Position numbers and translations under genes: made by a program
Origin: Panaeolus papilionaceus
Taxonomy: Eukaryota > Basidiomycota > Agaricomycetes > Agaricales
DNA: 64,000 nt
Reading direction: 5' to 3'
Assembly (NCBI GenBank): GCA_015501605.1
Contig: JADNRZ010000010.1
Span: 992,001-1,056,000, forward strand
Part shown: positions 46,840 to 58,409 of the stretch, one piece after another
How the letters are laid out: each line of letters opens with the position of its first letter
Position numbering within the stretch: the first letter of the stretch is position 1
Notes under the pieces: model-generated
Seen by the model: the letters and a program-made list of their open reading frames with translations, nothing else
What the model was told of the DNA's origin: nothing
Databases searched by the model: none

Positions 46840-48833
46840 TCAAAATCTCCTAATAATCCACTCTTCTATCGGCGTATCAAATGGTCCCTCTTGAAGCAAC
46901 CCATTCGAGTCTTCCGAAATCTGATCCATCCTAAATTGAATGTCCATACCATGCCCTACAACCAGCTCGTCGAGCGTCTTCAACCGAGTTCGAAGGCAGT
47001 CCTTCGACTCCCCATCACATTCAAATTTATGGGTGCTTCTAGAGACACTGTCGGCCACAATGCCGAATCGTATCGCCGGTGCAAGCGGACCACTTTGATT
47101 CAATTCGCTTCTCAAACGGTGTTTGTGGTCCCTGTTCATCGTGAAGCTTTTCTCCAATTCGTCAATCTCTCCACCATCCACAAAGCTGAGAGTGACGTTC
47201 AAGCGTCGAAGGTCAGATAAAGCGTCTTGGCTACCAGGGGCGGTCCGCATGATAACGAAATCCATGATTGACTTGAGCTGCGCGGCACGATTGGCATATA
47301 TGAAAAGAGTCGTCACAGTTGGAACACAGAGAAAGAGAGGGTATAGATACGAATAACTATCGATGCGGGTGGTGCTGTCCCCTATCACAAGGGTTCGGAG
47401 GGACGGAAAGGTGTCGAGGAAGCGTCGTGGGTGGTAGGGGGCATACGAGTCATGGCCTACTTGCTCAAGTTGATCGTCCAAAACATTGAGCCTCAACCAC
47501 CGAAGGGAAGGAAAACGAGCGCCGATGAACGGTTCGAGGATATGGCACCCAAATACGTCCTGATAAGTTATAACGAGCTCACAGAGCTCGTTATGGACAA
47601 CCATGTCGGGGCCAGGGATGTCGTCATCAGGCGTGAGCGCTGTAACTTCGAAGCACGCGAACTTGAGATTGGGGCACGCCATTAATAGAGAATGCCAATC
47701 TTGAAAGGTGATCTGAAGGCCCATATGTATTGTCGTTAGATTGACGAACATGGAGGGATGAGTGCGAGTAGGCGTCATCTGAGTAAATATACCAGGCTTA
47801 AGGGTGGTAATATACGGTTGCTCTCCCATGGAAAAGTGTCGCAAGTTGGGGAACATGTCAAAAATAGTGAGGAAATCGCCTATGTATGTCCAGAAATACA
47901 TTTCCCTCTGGACAGCCATCTCCCTAATCAGAAAGGTTTCGACGTTAGGTAGTCGATCGCTCTCTGATCTAGAAAATGTGTAGAGGGTAGAGAGAAGCTC
48001 TTCCACCTTATGAGCTCGAACGCTGAGTTTCCGCATCCGATTTAGGTCGGTCTTAGTCCACGAATGAAAGAGCCAGCCCAGAACATGTTCGAGTTGGCTA
48101 TAAATCATAATATCCTCTTCTTCGTCTTCATCGATATCCGGAGGATAGGATTCGTCAATATGGATGGACAGCGGGAGGAATTTCGACAGCCTGCTGAACC
48201 GCTCCATCCTCGATGCAAAGACGGTCATATTTCGTGGATTCCGGACCGTACAATCAATGCCGATGAAGCACCAGAGAGACGAGATACTATGGACAGTCTC
48301 GCGCCATGACCGGGAGGTAGCAGCGAGGATGCAAGGAACATGCCATGCTGGAGATGTCTCGTACCTGTAGCGCCACTCTCCAGGTACGTGCTCATCGGGG
48401 GCACAATGCAGCGCGATCTGATGAAGAATATCTTGAGGAAGGCAACGGAATGGTGATAGAATAACGCCACAAGCAAAAGCCTTTTTCTTCTTCTCCTCCA
48501 GGCGGTCCTCGATGTAGTCCAGTCTTTCTGAGTCCCGTGAAACGTCCGTTTCCTATCTCTCGATCTCTGCGAGTGCAAGCTTCTGCACCTCGTCGACCAG
48601 AGTACGAATTTCTGGGGTGATGTTGTCGTTACACGCTAGGTACTTGATGAAGGCTTTAGGAAATGTAATCGGGTACTAGGGTTGTTGGATAGGTGGTCAG
48701 TTATTGACCCATGTCAACTTGCACGCAAGAAATCAACAAGCAGGCTACAACGTACACCATCGACCCACTGGTTATTTGCCCATGCGACTCGTCTGTGTAT
48801 CGGATGTGAAGGTCCAAATTCGACTTCTTCCAT
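46840..48833 (-). CDS. F-box protein with LRR-like C-terminus, interrupted by one in-frame TAG
   Basis: F-box proteins are substrate receptors of SCF ubiquitin ligases; this Agaricomycete-type family has no known targets. Exon 1 (48833-48756) encodes MEEVEFGPSHPIHRR and ends WVDG. Exon 2 (48675-46840) starts YPITFPKAFIKYLA. A coiled coil follows, then the F-box (SPFRCLPQDILHQIALHC), CILAATSRSWRETVHSISSL and a long LRR-like region rich in FPNLR, FPSLR and CPNLK motifs. A TAG at 48555-48553 interrupts the coiled coil; the next 570 codons are fully open. The relic at 62992-63256 has an intron at just this point, so the stop may be a scar of imprecise intron loss. Alternatively a weak 45-nt intron removes it. 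Starting after the stop at the first ATG (48228) would lose the F-box. Confidence 0.75.
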
Positions 48834-49142
48834 ATGAAAGGGCACGTTATGAGTGTAGCTCGTAAGTCTGGTTCAATCCAGTTATCGTGGCCTACTGGCA
48901 AGTTGGTTGCGGGCAAGCAACTTATGCTATCACTTGTGGTGTTCACAAGGCACCTCCATTTCTGCACCGTCTCCAAAAAAGGTCAAACAGTCCCATACAA
49001 TGATTCTGACAAGCTCCTAAAACTAGCACTTTGTGCCAATTAGAAAGCACATATCTAGCGCGTCGAAGCAAAATATATATCCACGAAAACTCGACATTGC
49101 CATTCCCCGCGATAGGTCTGAAAGCAACGTATCAAGTAGCAT
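48834..49142. other. Short intergenic stretch between the F-box and NOP53 genes
   Basis: Contains the promoter side of the F-box gene and the 3' flank of NOP53. Nothing else is seen. Confidence 0.4.
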
Positions 49143-50953
49143 CTACTCAAACTTCTTCCACGCGTGCTTCTCATACTCGACCACTCTGTGTCTTCTCTTC
49201 TTAGGCCTGTAAAATTCAGGATTAAAAACGGTAGCAACTGAATTTAAAAGAAAGGACTTACAAAACCAGGGCGCGAGGCTCAATTAGAGCTCGCTGTTGT
49301 AAACTCTGGAATCGGTCGCGGAAGAGGTTACCTTCGGGCTAATAAAAAATCATCAGTTTCATGTCGAGAATTGAGGAAAAAATAAATTCGACCTTCAATC
49401 CCCTCAAATTCTCACTCAGATCCTCCCCAACCTGCACCTCCATCTCACTCTCCGGCACACGGTGCTTGCCTAGCTTCATCCCCGCCAAACCCTTCGTCTT
49501 GAGCTCTTCCAGCTTTTGTAACCTCTTAGCCTCGAGCTCTTCCTCGCGTTTCCTCTCGGCTGCTGATAAAGTTTTGCGCAGGGATTTGGCTTGGTCTATG
49601 GATGAGAGCAGCTTTTTGATGGACGCTTTTTCAGCGAGGAGACGTTTCTGCGTGGATGGTTAGATGAGAGTTATTATTTAAAATGCAAGAATATTTACCT
49701 GTTCCAACACCTTTGCAGCTTTATTCTTTTGCACCTTCGTCTTCCGACTCGCAACTTTTTTCTTCTTCTCTGCCTTCCCATCTTCATCGTCACTCTCCTT
49801 CTCCTCACCCTCATCATCGCTCAATATCTGCACCTTCATACCCGCAGGTACACCCTCGCTCTCATCCACATCATCATCACCAAACTTCCCCTCCTCCTTC
49901 AATAGCTCAATCCGCTTCTTCACTTCTCCCATTTTCTCCAACTCCCTCACCCGCTTCTCCTCTGCCTCAGCCGCCTTGATCAACAGCTCCCGATGCGCTT
50001 CTTCAGGTGGGTTATATGACGCCCCGGCGTGAGGTGTGCTCACACTGGGCAAGGCAATGAGTGACCGTGCGGATGGCACTTTTTTGTGTTTGGGCGGTTT
50101 GGGAGCGATAGGAAGGGGAGGAGCGAACCCGTCGTCGGCATTTGAAGAGTCGATGAGCATGGGTGCTGCCTCTTCATCTGCTTCATCTTCTACTGTAGCT
50201 TTTCCAGCACTCCCACCGCTAGGTTCAATAATCGTAACCCCACCACTCTCAATCCCACCCCAAGGATCATAACCCCCACTCTGCTTTACAGCCTCGCTCA
50301 AACCAAGTCTCATGGCATTTTCTCCGGGCTTGTATTCGTTCGGATCCATGATAGCATTGAAGGGGCCCTTACGGGGCCTTTTAGCGATACTGAGAAGGCG
50401 CTCTTTGTCTTCTTTTGTTAGTGGTGCCGATGAGGAGGGAGATTTGCGTTTCTTGGAGTTAGAGGAAGACGTGACGCGGGAGATGATAGCGGGCACAGCA
50501 GAGCGCTGTGATAGGATTTTTGTGGATGTGAGATTGAGAGAAGAGAATTTTGGGACTGTTTTGCGGACTGTTGGAGAGCGTCAGGCATGGTTGGAGAGGT
50601 TAAGAGGCAGAGACGTACTCTCGTCGTCTCCTTTTGTGTCAATTACGAATAAATCTTCGTCTTTTTGTTTTTGAAGGGCTTTCCTATAAATTTCATCAAT
50701 ATTCAGAATTTAAATTGAATTTAAAAGAAATAAATTACCCAACAACTCGTTCCTCTTTCCTCATCTCCTCCAAACCTTTCTCTACATCCTCGATATCGAC
50801 GTTCTTACGCCATGATTTTTTGCCCTTGCGACTTGATTGATTATGTTGAGCTGGTGCGCCTGTAGATGAAGCAGATTGTTTTGCTTTTGATCTTGTCGTC
50901 GCCGCTGTTGATGATGAGACAGCCGTCGTTGTTGACTTTGAAGAGCGAGCCAT
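49143..50953 (-). CDS. NOP53: NOP53, ribosome biogenesis factor (GLTSCR2 homologue)
   Basis: Nucleolar factor for 60S subunit maturation that recruits the exosome to pre-rRNA. Six exons on the minus strand: 50953-50739, 50683-50619, 50567-49699, 49647-49393, 49338-49262 and 49206-49143; 514 residues. The basic Ser-rich N-terminus is followed by RKGKKSWRKNVDIEDVEKGL, a hallmark of the family. Lys/Glu-rich segments and SYNPPEEAHRELL precede a long acidic/basic coil (SDDEGEEKESDDEDGKAEKK). The conserved C-terminus reads NLFRDRFQSLQQRALIEPR and then KKRRHRVVEYEKHAWKKFE. Nothing looks broken. It is transcribed away from the tRNA-Ala and SGNH genes. Confidence 0.93.
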
Positions 50954-51077
50954 GATAGAGACCAAGAGACTGAGTGAGTCGTAGAGATTGATGAAGAGAA
51001 TGAGCTTTTTTCATTTTGTGCATGTTTGGTGACAGGCATGACGATGGAGGATTGAGTCTCTGCGTCCATAGACATCG

Positions 51078-51183
51078 GGGCACTTAGCACAGTTGGTAGA
51101 GCGCCTGCTTTGCATACTTGCGTCTAAACAACGCAACAAGTGCGAATTGCATGAGGTCAAGGGTTCGATTCCCTTAGTGTCCA
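51078..51183 (+). tRNA. tRNA-Ala (anticodon TGC) with a 33-nt intron
   Basis: The acceptor GGGCACT (51078-51084) pairs with AGTGTCC (51176-51182), with discriminator A at 51183. The D arm is GCAC-AGTTGGTA-GAGC. The anticodon stem CCTGC (51104-51108) pairs with GCATG (51149-51153), the anticodon TGC is at 51111-51113, and the intron at 51115-51147 sits after position 37 as expected. The T arm AAGGG-TTCGATT-CCCTT is perfect and contains box B. A T-run at 51184-51199 is the Pol III terminator. Single mismatches are present in the D stem (A-A) and the anticodon stem (C-T). Confidence 0.88.
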
Positions 51184-51199
51184 TTTTTTTTTTTTTTGT
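51184..51199 (+). terminator. RNA polymerase III terminator of the tRNA gene
   Basis: A run of about 15 T directly follows the tRNA 3' end, the usual Pol III stop signal. Confidence 0.8.
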
Positions 51200-51288
51200 T
51201 TTTATTTTATTTACATTAACTTACATAAATAAATTCTTGTTGTGACCATTCATCGGTCTCTCTTCCACCACCAACAACGACGACGACG

Positions 51289-53452
51289 ATGGGCTCAGAT
51301 TCAGATAAACCGCCCTCACATTCTTTTATTCGTCTAGCTGGTCGTCGTCCAGCAAACCGTATATGCCTCATCCTTAGCGGTGTCCTCTCACTGCTACTCA
51401 TCATCCACTACCTCTTCCCCTCTTCTATCTTCTCGCGCCCCACCTCTAGTCCACTCCAAAACTATTCGAATGCAGCGCTCAAATCCAAAAACTACCTCGC
51501 CTTCAACGCGTCTGAGATCGGGGACAACCCATTCTCGTTCTGCCCCTTGTACGGCGCTGGGGATGAGATTGGGAAAAAGTATGGCCCTGCGGCATTGCAG
51601 AAGAGTCGACTGCATCTGGGGAGTGGTGCAAGGATGCAGAGGGTCATTGCTAGAGCTATGGCAGGCCAGCCGTTGACGATTAGTGTTATTGGTGGTAGTA
51701 GTCAGTGGTCCCTTTTCTCGTTTTCTCATTTTTCAAATGCTGAACTGACGAACAACTTGCTATGAAATATAGTTTCTGCATGCCACGGCGCAGGCGACGA
51801 CCCTATTTCACCGAAATGCTACCCGTCTAAATTCTTCCAGTGGTGGAATTCGGTGTTCCCGCACCCTGCGAGCGAGTTGACGAATGGTGCGATGCGACGC
51901 ACGAATTCGGCATATTTTGGGTATTGCAATAGTCACCATTTGCCTGATAATACCGACTTGGTTATTGTTGAACTGGACACAGAGGATCCTGCGTGAGTTT
52001 TTCAACTTGTTTTTATTTTATTTTTTGGTTGGGTTTCGTACCGTTTTTAATTTTACTTTGGTACATGAGGCGTGGCATGGTTTGGTGTTGGAGTGACAGA
52101 GTCGAAATTAGTCCTTCCGCTGCGTAATTCCGTGTTGCTGGTCATTTTTCTTTCATTTTGTGATTCTACACGTCTACTGGACCAACTGGCTGGAGGAGAG
52201 TCTACGTGACTACCGCCGTCTAAACAGCCTACTGCACTAGTTTTTCATTATCCGTTTTTTTGCCATTCATCAAAGCCTGTTTATATGAATGCGAGGACGT
52301 GCATATATGCGCGTTGTATGCGCATTATCTCACATTTCATGCTCTCTTGTATGACGAGCATACCTCACAAACCCCTCTTTGCTCACATACACCCAACTAA
52401 CGAACCACACTCACAGAACGCCCGAAACCACCGAAACATTCGAGCTCCTCATCAGGTCTATCCTACTGCGTCCCGACTCACCCGCCATCCTCCTCCTTGG
52501 CCACTTCAGCCCTCAAATCCACAACGCACACGGATTCGCCGGCTCTGCAGACCACTGGCACACGCTCGTAGCGCAATTCTACGACATCCCACATATCACC
52601 ACAAAGTCGGTCCTCCTCCCACAATACCTCTCCAACCCGAACTCGATCAAACCGTACTTCGTTGATCCGATTCTAGCAAGTCCGGAAGGCCATGACGTAT
52701 TGAGTGATGTGGTGGTAGCGTATATCCAGAGCGTGGTGTGTGGGATGTGGGGCGAGATTAAGGATGGGGGGTATGAAGTTGATAGTGCGCTTGGTGCGGG
52801 GAGTGTTGGGGGCCTGTTTGGAGGTGTGGGCAGGCGGCCTGGTGTTCCTGAGCCGAAGAAGGGTGAAGAGGGGGCAGGTGGAAAGGTGAAGGGCAAGGAT
52901 TTGAGTAATGCGAAAGCGGCGAGTGATCCGCAGGGAGCACTTCTTGCGGTCCCCCCAGGCAGGATGGACACCCGTCCGAATGCGGGCAGACCATACGAGG
53001 AGATTGCACCGTTTTGTGTTTCTGCGAACGATTTGATCAACCCTCTCCCGCCGAGTTTGTTTTATGGAAGTGGATGGTTCGCGTATCATCCATCGACGAA
53101 TGATGGTGCAGCTAGGGATTTGAAGATGACGAGTCACTACTTCTATTCCACTCTTCCTACGAGCAAACTTCGTATTCCTATTCAAATCGGAGCGGGAGAT
53201 GTGGCTATCTCGTTTATCCAGCATCCGATTAATCAGATTGGGGAGGGGAGTAGTGTGGAGTGTTGGGTGGATGATAATTATGGGGGTGCGAAGACGTTGG
53301 AGAATAGCTGGGAGGGTGATGAGGATAGGGTTGAGACGAGGGTGATTGATAGGTTTGTGGGGAGGGGAAGTCATTATGTTGAGTGTATGTTGGGTGGGGA
53401 GGAGGGTATGGGCGTGCCGGCGTTTAAGATTGTGGGAGTGTTTGCGACGTAG
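51289..53452 (+). CDS. Type II membrane protein with an SGNH/GDSL hydrolase-like domain
   Basis: Likely a Golgi or cell-surface esterase-like protein, similar to fungal capsule-associated SGNH proteins; possible polysaccharide acetyl transfer or removal is an inference. Exons 51289-51700, 51773-51992 and 52417-53452 give 555 residues. A basic N-terminus is followed by one membrane helix (ICLILSGVLSLLLIIHYLF). The catalytic block I is VIGGSISACHG, formed across intron 1 with the serine in GGS. A later block has LLLGHFSPQ, and the DxxH block is SADHWH. A Gly/Lys-rich insert is at about 52790-52930. The C-terminal region (YFYSTLPTSKLRIPIQIGAG) looks like a beta-sandwich. The second intron (51993-52416) is 424 nt, far longer than the others in this window. 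Confidence 0.85.
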
Positions 53453-54045
53453 GTTATGGACGATTTCTATCCTTTGAAGGAATAGTGGCGTAAATTATTG
53501 GGTTGATACATAATTATAATATAATACTACGTGCGGTCCTGTTCATGGTTGGATGGAGGCGCTTATGAGCGACATAAGGGCAAACAAGTTCGAACTTGTC
53601 AAATCACCGCTCGGCGCCTGTGTATCGCTTATTTGAGCATTTTTTCCTTTGACGCTCTCCCTGGCGTTGAAAAGAAAGATCTGCCTGGTATCAAAACTAG
53701 TGTCCATAACGCGCTACCTGTTCACCATGCCTGTATAGACCCTGATTCTGCGCATATTTCGTTATGGTGCGAGTCGATAACTCGTTTGAACATGTCCAGG
53801 GAGTTGACTGAAGGGCTTGATGCAGGCATTCGATTCGAAAATAAGCAACCGAGATGTGTTGGTCAAGTCTAATCTGTATAATGACTCTTTCAAGATGCGG
53901 GCCACATTTCTCGATGATGCGATCCGTATATATAGCATGACTATTAGTTCGAAAAGCTTCGAGTACATATGATTATGGGTGTTTGGGGCATGGTCAAAGT
54001 TTTGGTGTTGAGTGTGGTTGTGATATTGGGCGCAATTGATGAATG
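53453..54045. other. Intergenic region
   Basis: 3' flank of the SGNH gene and degenerate sequence leading to an F-box relic. No gene recognised. Confidence 0.4.
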
Positions 54046-54059
54046 CTACATCCTTTGGT

Positions 54060-55354
54060 GGTAACGCAGAACTTTGGGATAGTATTCTCGAACGATGTGA
54101 TCTCGAGTTTCGAGGGGGCGAGATGGAGCTTGCATTGATATCAATTCAGTTTGACCAGATAGCTTGAATATTTCCTTTCGAGCGTAGTTCCCTTTTCTCC
54201 CCACCCTCGGTGACCTTAACGCTACCCAATGTTGACACCTTTCTTCTCCTTTGGGCAGACACTTCATCTCGCCAACTGCCAGCGGTGGAATCCCATGAAT
54301 TGGAATGTCTATCCGATCTTTTCCCTAACCCTCTCGCTGGGTCAACCGACGAGATCCTGGGGGGGCCAGTGGGGTCACGTTCCCCTCTTCGCTATCAGCA
54401 CTATATTTGAATGTCAAGATCCGCGTCGATGACTGGGTATTTTTGCTCGTGACATGCCCCCTTCTGAGGTGGGCATACTTTCGTGTTGATGATACTTGGG
54501 AGGAAGATGCTCGAGCACTTATTGTTCACGACGCCTTGAAGGAGTTAATGTTGACATTGTCGACCCCACAGCGCACTCCATTACACATTCTTCGCCCATT
54601 CATTGACCTTCGGTTCCCCAACATTTCGCTGCTTCATCTGATTCCCAAATTTCCACTTTTGCTCTTTGATTTGGCAGAGAACGATGTGGATGCACTGCAG
54701 CCACAGCATTTCCTCAGCGTGTTCCCCTCATTGCATACACTTCGCATCAACATCCCTCGTCAGTATCATCCAGTCATCTTTCAAAGTCGCATGCTTCTTC
54801 CTTTATTATTCTCAGTTCCATCCACTGTTTCGCTTTCTATTGCCGCCGCTTATACCCTCAAACAAATAGTCGATGTCCTGGACATTATCAACAATGTCAC
54901 AATGTCGAATCATCCAATACTCCCAAACCTTCAACAACTCAGCATCGGAATTTGTATCCCCTATAACTTCGAGTTGAGGCAAATTGAAAGTGCCTTTATC
55001 AACTCTCTATTCTTGGCATGTCCTTCTACAGTCACAGGTGTTATAGCAGGAGAAGAAGCTAACAATGCTACAACGACGAACATCAATAATGACTTGGAGG
55101 AGGAGGGGGTTTTTGACTACAGACACTTTCCCAGTAATTTGTCCACACAGAGGCTGGGATCACTAAGAATTCGCAGTCAACTGGCTAATGACTTTGATCA
55201 GGGTCGCTTAGAAGCTCTTGAAAACTACAGGATTGACATTGCATTCGAGGTGTCGGATTACAGTTTTCAGGACATTGTGGATCAGCCACTGCGACTTTGT
55301 GCAGATGTACCATACAATTGTTTTGGTAGAGATTGGTATACTAGGTACTTTTGA
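54060..55354 (+). pseudogene. F-box/LRR-like family relic, C-terminal two-thirds
   Basis: Homologous to the gene at 46840-48833 but on the other strand. The matches run in order. LPNVDTFLLLW parallels LPNVETFLI. VDDWVFLLVTCPLLRWAYF parallels the QDWHSLLMACPNLKFACF block. FLSVFPSLHTLRI parallels FLDTFPSLRTLVI. The tail RLEALENYRIDIAFEVSD parallels RLKTLDELVVGHGMDIQF. The F-box is missing. A stop (QIA then TGA, about 54165) and at least one frame change before 54407 break the 5' half. From 54407 the frame is open for 315 codons, but it begins without an ATG. A shortened product from an internal start is possible but unlikely to be functional. Confidence 0.75.
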
Positions 55355-57131
55355 TGATGTCTACAACCCCCAGGTTTTTCTCGAGTGTTAGGACAATATC
55401 CCAGCTTTTGATCACTACCGTGCCATATGGTCCCATCAAATGCTTGTCAATATCTTGTAATACTGACGCATATCCAGCACAGTCATCCTGGGACAAGTCC
55501 ATGAAGCAGTCCATGTCATGATTCTGAATAGTGAACACTTCCCTGTTATGAATGTATATTCCGGTCCTGAAAAAGAACCTCTGTGAATGAAATTCTCCGA
55601 TTGTTGTTAAGAATTCGATGATGGATCCTAAATGTATGGGTTATCTGGTTTATGATGGTCATTTTGAAAGAGAGCTTCGGGAGGTGACTCTTTTCTTCTT
55701 TGCTTGTGCTTTGTTGATGCAACATCGTTTCTGGACAGTTGAGATCTGCCATTTTTATTATTTCCACTCCTTCGGCCTGACTGACGTTGTGAGCCTTCAG
55801 GATTTGGATTTGAAAATTTGATCAGGCTGGTCTACATCATACCCACACCATGCCAGGCCCGACCGCGAGCTAATGGAGCCATTTATGTATAACGCGTTTT
55901 TGATTCCATATTTCGCGTATGAAGGTTTATTCACAATCCCTTGCACATTGACTTAAACCATGTTCATGAATTAATGCAACAGTGGTCTTTGTACACACAC
56001 TTGACTGCAAGGTGGGATCATTTGAAGATGCAGACGCGTCTTTGGCACGTTTTGGGACGTGTTCAGAAGGCGGAACAGGTTCGAAGAATATTGGGGCTGA
56101 TAACTGGCCCCGCTGCAGGTTCGCGTGTTACGCGGCTGAGACGGTGGTTCGATATGTATCAAGCACGGAATTTCTAAGGCGACCATGGGCGGCATCATAA
56201 TTCCCATTGCTAAAAGTCCCATCTGTTCGCGTTGCTTGTGGGTACGAGATGATGATTTGAATTTAACCTGCATTTGGGATTCATATTCACAGCTTGCGTG
56301 ATACAAGTCTGAGGCTGGGTAAAGGAGCGAACGGAAAGGCTAAAGTGTGAATTTCAGGCACGGTATTGAGTCGGCGAACTCAGAATAGAGGGCCGGCGTG
56401 TTTATCAGCGATGGGGTATATTTTCCTATCTTAGTACATGAGTGCTGTTCTGGAACGGCTTAAGCTACGCAGAATGCACAGAATTGATCAGATGATAACA
56501 CGACGCGTAGTCGAACGCGTCGGTTATGCGGGCATGCGCATAACGAAGAACATCAGAGAACACCACTGCACATCGCCCGAGCCACGGATTTCCTACGGCG
56601 CAGAAAGCTCTCGCCAAGTCCGGTGAACCCTGGTGCCTAGAGATAAGTACAGCAGGATGCCGAAGGCGTGAAAGACCAAAAGAAAGCGAATTGATTTTGA
56701 TATTTGGGGGCGTATGTATCCCACAATCGTCGAAGTGTTGAGAGTCGGCTTCTATGTAAGGGTTATGATGGCAAGTGGTTCTCATGGTGGGGTGAGCATG
56801 GGATTCACAGGGAATATGGCCCGATATCACGCAACCTGTCAAAGGAAGCGCTCAAATGCAGACAACACAAAAGCAAAAAAAATTTCAAAATGTTGATGGA
56901 CACAATGCACGGATAGAACAGTTTTTGAAGACCACCAAAATACCGATCGTTATTGAGGAACGAGATAATACAATAGTTGTTAAATATGAATGCTACAGAA
57001 TTTCGAAGGGTGTAAAAACGCTTGCGTTTCCATGAGGGTATGTATCATGTAAGGGAATCTACTAAGCGAATAGTATGTGTTGCGAAGACGAAAGGGGCAA
57101 AGAGCGAATGTGAGTTCTGGATGAAAGGGGC
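55355..57131. other. Intergenic region, no gene recognised
   Basis: 1.8 kb. An open frame at 55941-56177 (RLWHVLGRVQKAEQ, RVTRLRRWFDMYQ) has no known relatives to me. The rest is unremarkable. Confidence 0.35.
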
Positions 57132-57738
57132 TTAGAGAGCGAGGGCAACGAGGCCAGCGACGGCAACGCCGAAGAGGCTGTTGGCGTTGTTGTTGAGAGC
57201 AGCACCTGTTGACTTGGTAGGCGAAGGAGCTGGAGAGGTAGCAGAGCCTCCAGCGGGGGAGGTGGCGGTTGAAGAGCCAGTAGAAGAACCAGTTGAAGAA
57301 CCAGCAGAAGAGGCAGGGGATGAGGCGGGTGCGGAGCTCAAAGTAATACCCTATGATGTGACCCGTGGTTAGTGTTGTAAATTGAAAAAAAAGCATTAAA
57401 GTAGGACGTACAACTGCCGCGCAAGCTTGCTGAGAGACAGCGATGGACTTGGTAAGGTCATCACCTGTGCATGCCTTCTCGATGCAAGCGGTGGTTCCAG
57501 TGATAAACGCCTGGTTCTTGCACAAGCAAGCAGTATCGGTGGGCACACAGCCTCCAAAGTCAGCGTTGGCAATGCAGGTCTGAGCACAAGCTGTTGAGAA
57601 ACATTGTCAGAAACTGAACCTTTGAAATCAACTTGTGAACTGGTACATACTTGGGTAGGGGTTGGTTTGCCTGGCGGTGAGGGAGGCTGACGCGGAGACG
57701 ATGGAAGCGAAAACAAAGGCGACGGTGGTGAATTGCAT
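57132..57738 (-). CDS. CFEM-domain, GPI-anchored cell-wall protein
   Basis: Secreted fungal surface protein; CFEM domains can bind heme or act in adhesion and virulence-related roles, not specified here. Exons 57738-57651, 57590-57412 and 57350-57132 give 161 residues. The signal peptide is MQFTTVAFVFASIVSASA. The CFEM module has eight cysteines: CAQTC, GGC, ACLC, TAC, KAC and QAC. The aspartate that helps heme binding in some members has a candidate in the NADFGGC stretch. A Ser/Thr/Pro/Gly-rich stalk (repeated SSTGSST) is followed by an Asn-rich omega region and a hydrophobic C-terminus (LFGVAVAGLVALAL), the pattern of a GPI attachment signal. The gene looks complete. Confidence 0.93.
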
Positions 57739-58409
57739 TGTGGTAGTTGGAATATCAAAGAGATAATAAGCAACTGTAAAGACTGTTTTCACGAAGGAAG
57801 ACTTTGAAAGTCGAGGTAATTGGTGCGAGAGGAGGAAAACTCGGTGGTGAGCTGAAGAAAGATTCGAACATGCCTGGGTATTTATATATGGTCACGGAAG
57901 CGAATGAAACTTTATTCAGGGATGCGATGGAAGGTTCCTGATTCAGGGTCTCGAACGAATTTTCAGCAGGTTCGAACGACTCCCCATAAGGCGAGTACAA
58001 TCGAAACGCACATGGACTCTTTGATGTTCATTGTTAAGACCTATAAAAATTACAATGCTCGCTTGAAAGTATTCAAAATAACAAAGATCCAGTGAAAGAC
58101 CAAGAAATGAGAAATTCCTATAGGCTTATGACCAGATAATGGGAAAGCTCTCTCAAGGAACAAAGGCATAAACGAATCGCCAAATCAAGCTGCATTGTTC
58201 CATCAATCAATAACATTCACACCCCCTGACTGTATGTCTCCTTTGTTTATTTTTGTTTTATTTAAAGCTCATTGTTCTCATAGTATGTTCTCGGGAATCA
58301 CCGGACTACTAGCAAGCCACTGAACCTTAGTTTGTTTACACAACACAGATACACCAAACAAGCCGATCCATTTCACGACTTTCCTCATCGACTCTGACAT
58401 CCTCAAGAC
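57739..58409. other. Divergent promoter region of the CFEM and eL31 genes
   Basis: About 670 bp between two start codons facing away from each other. A TATATAAAT-type box (minus strand, about 57880-57890) lies upstream of the CFEM start. A T-rich patch at 58230-58265 lies on the eL31 side. No gene seen. Confidence 0.45.

Noticed and set aside
52673..53374. Long minus-strand frames opposite the SGNH gene
   Set aside because: Antisense shadows of a GC-rich coding exon whose sense strand has clear SGNH motifs and matching splice phases.
55941..56177. 78-codon basic frame
   Set aside because: No family resemblance, and I found no flanking exons to extend it.
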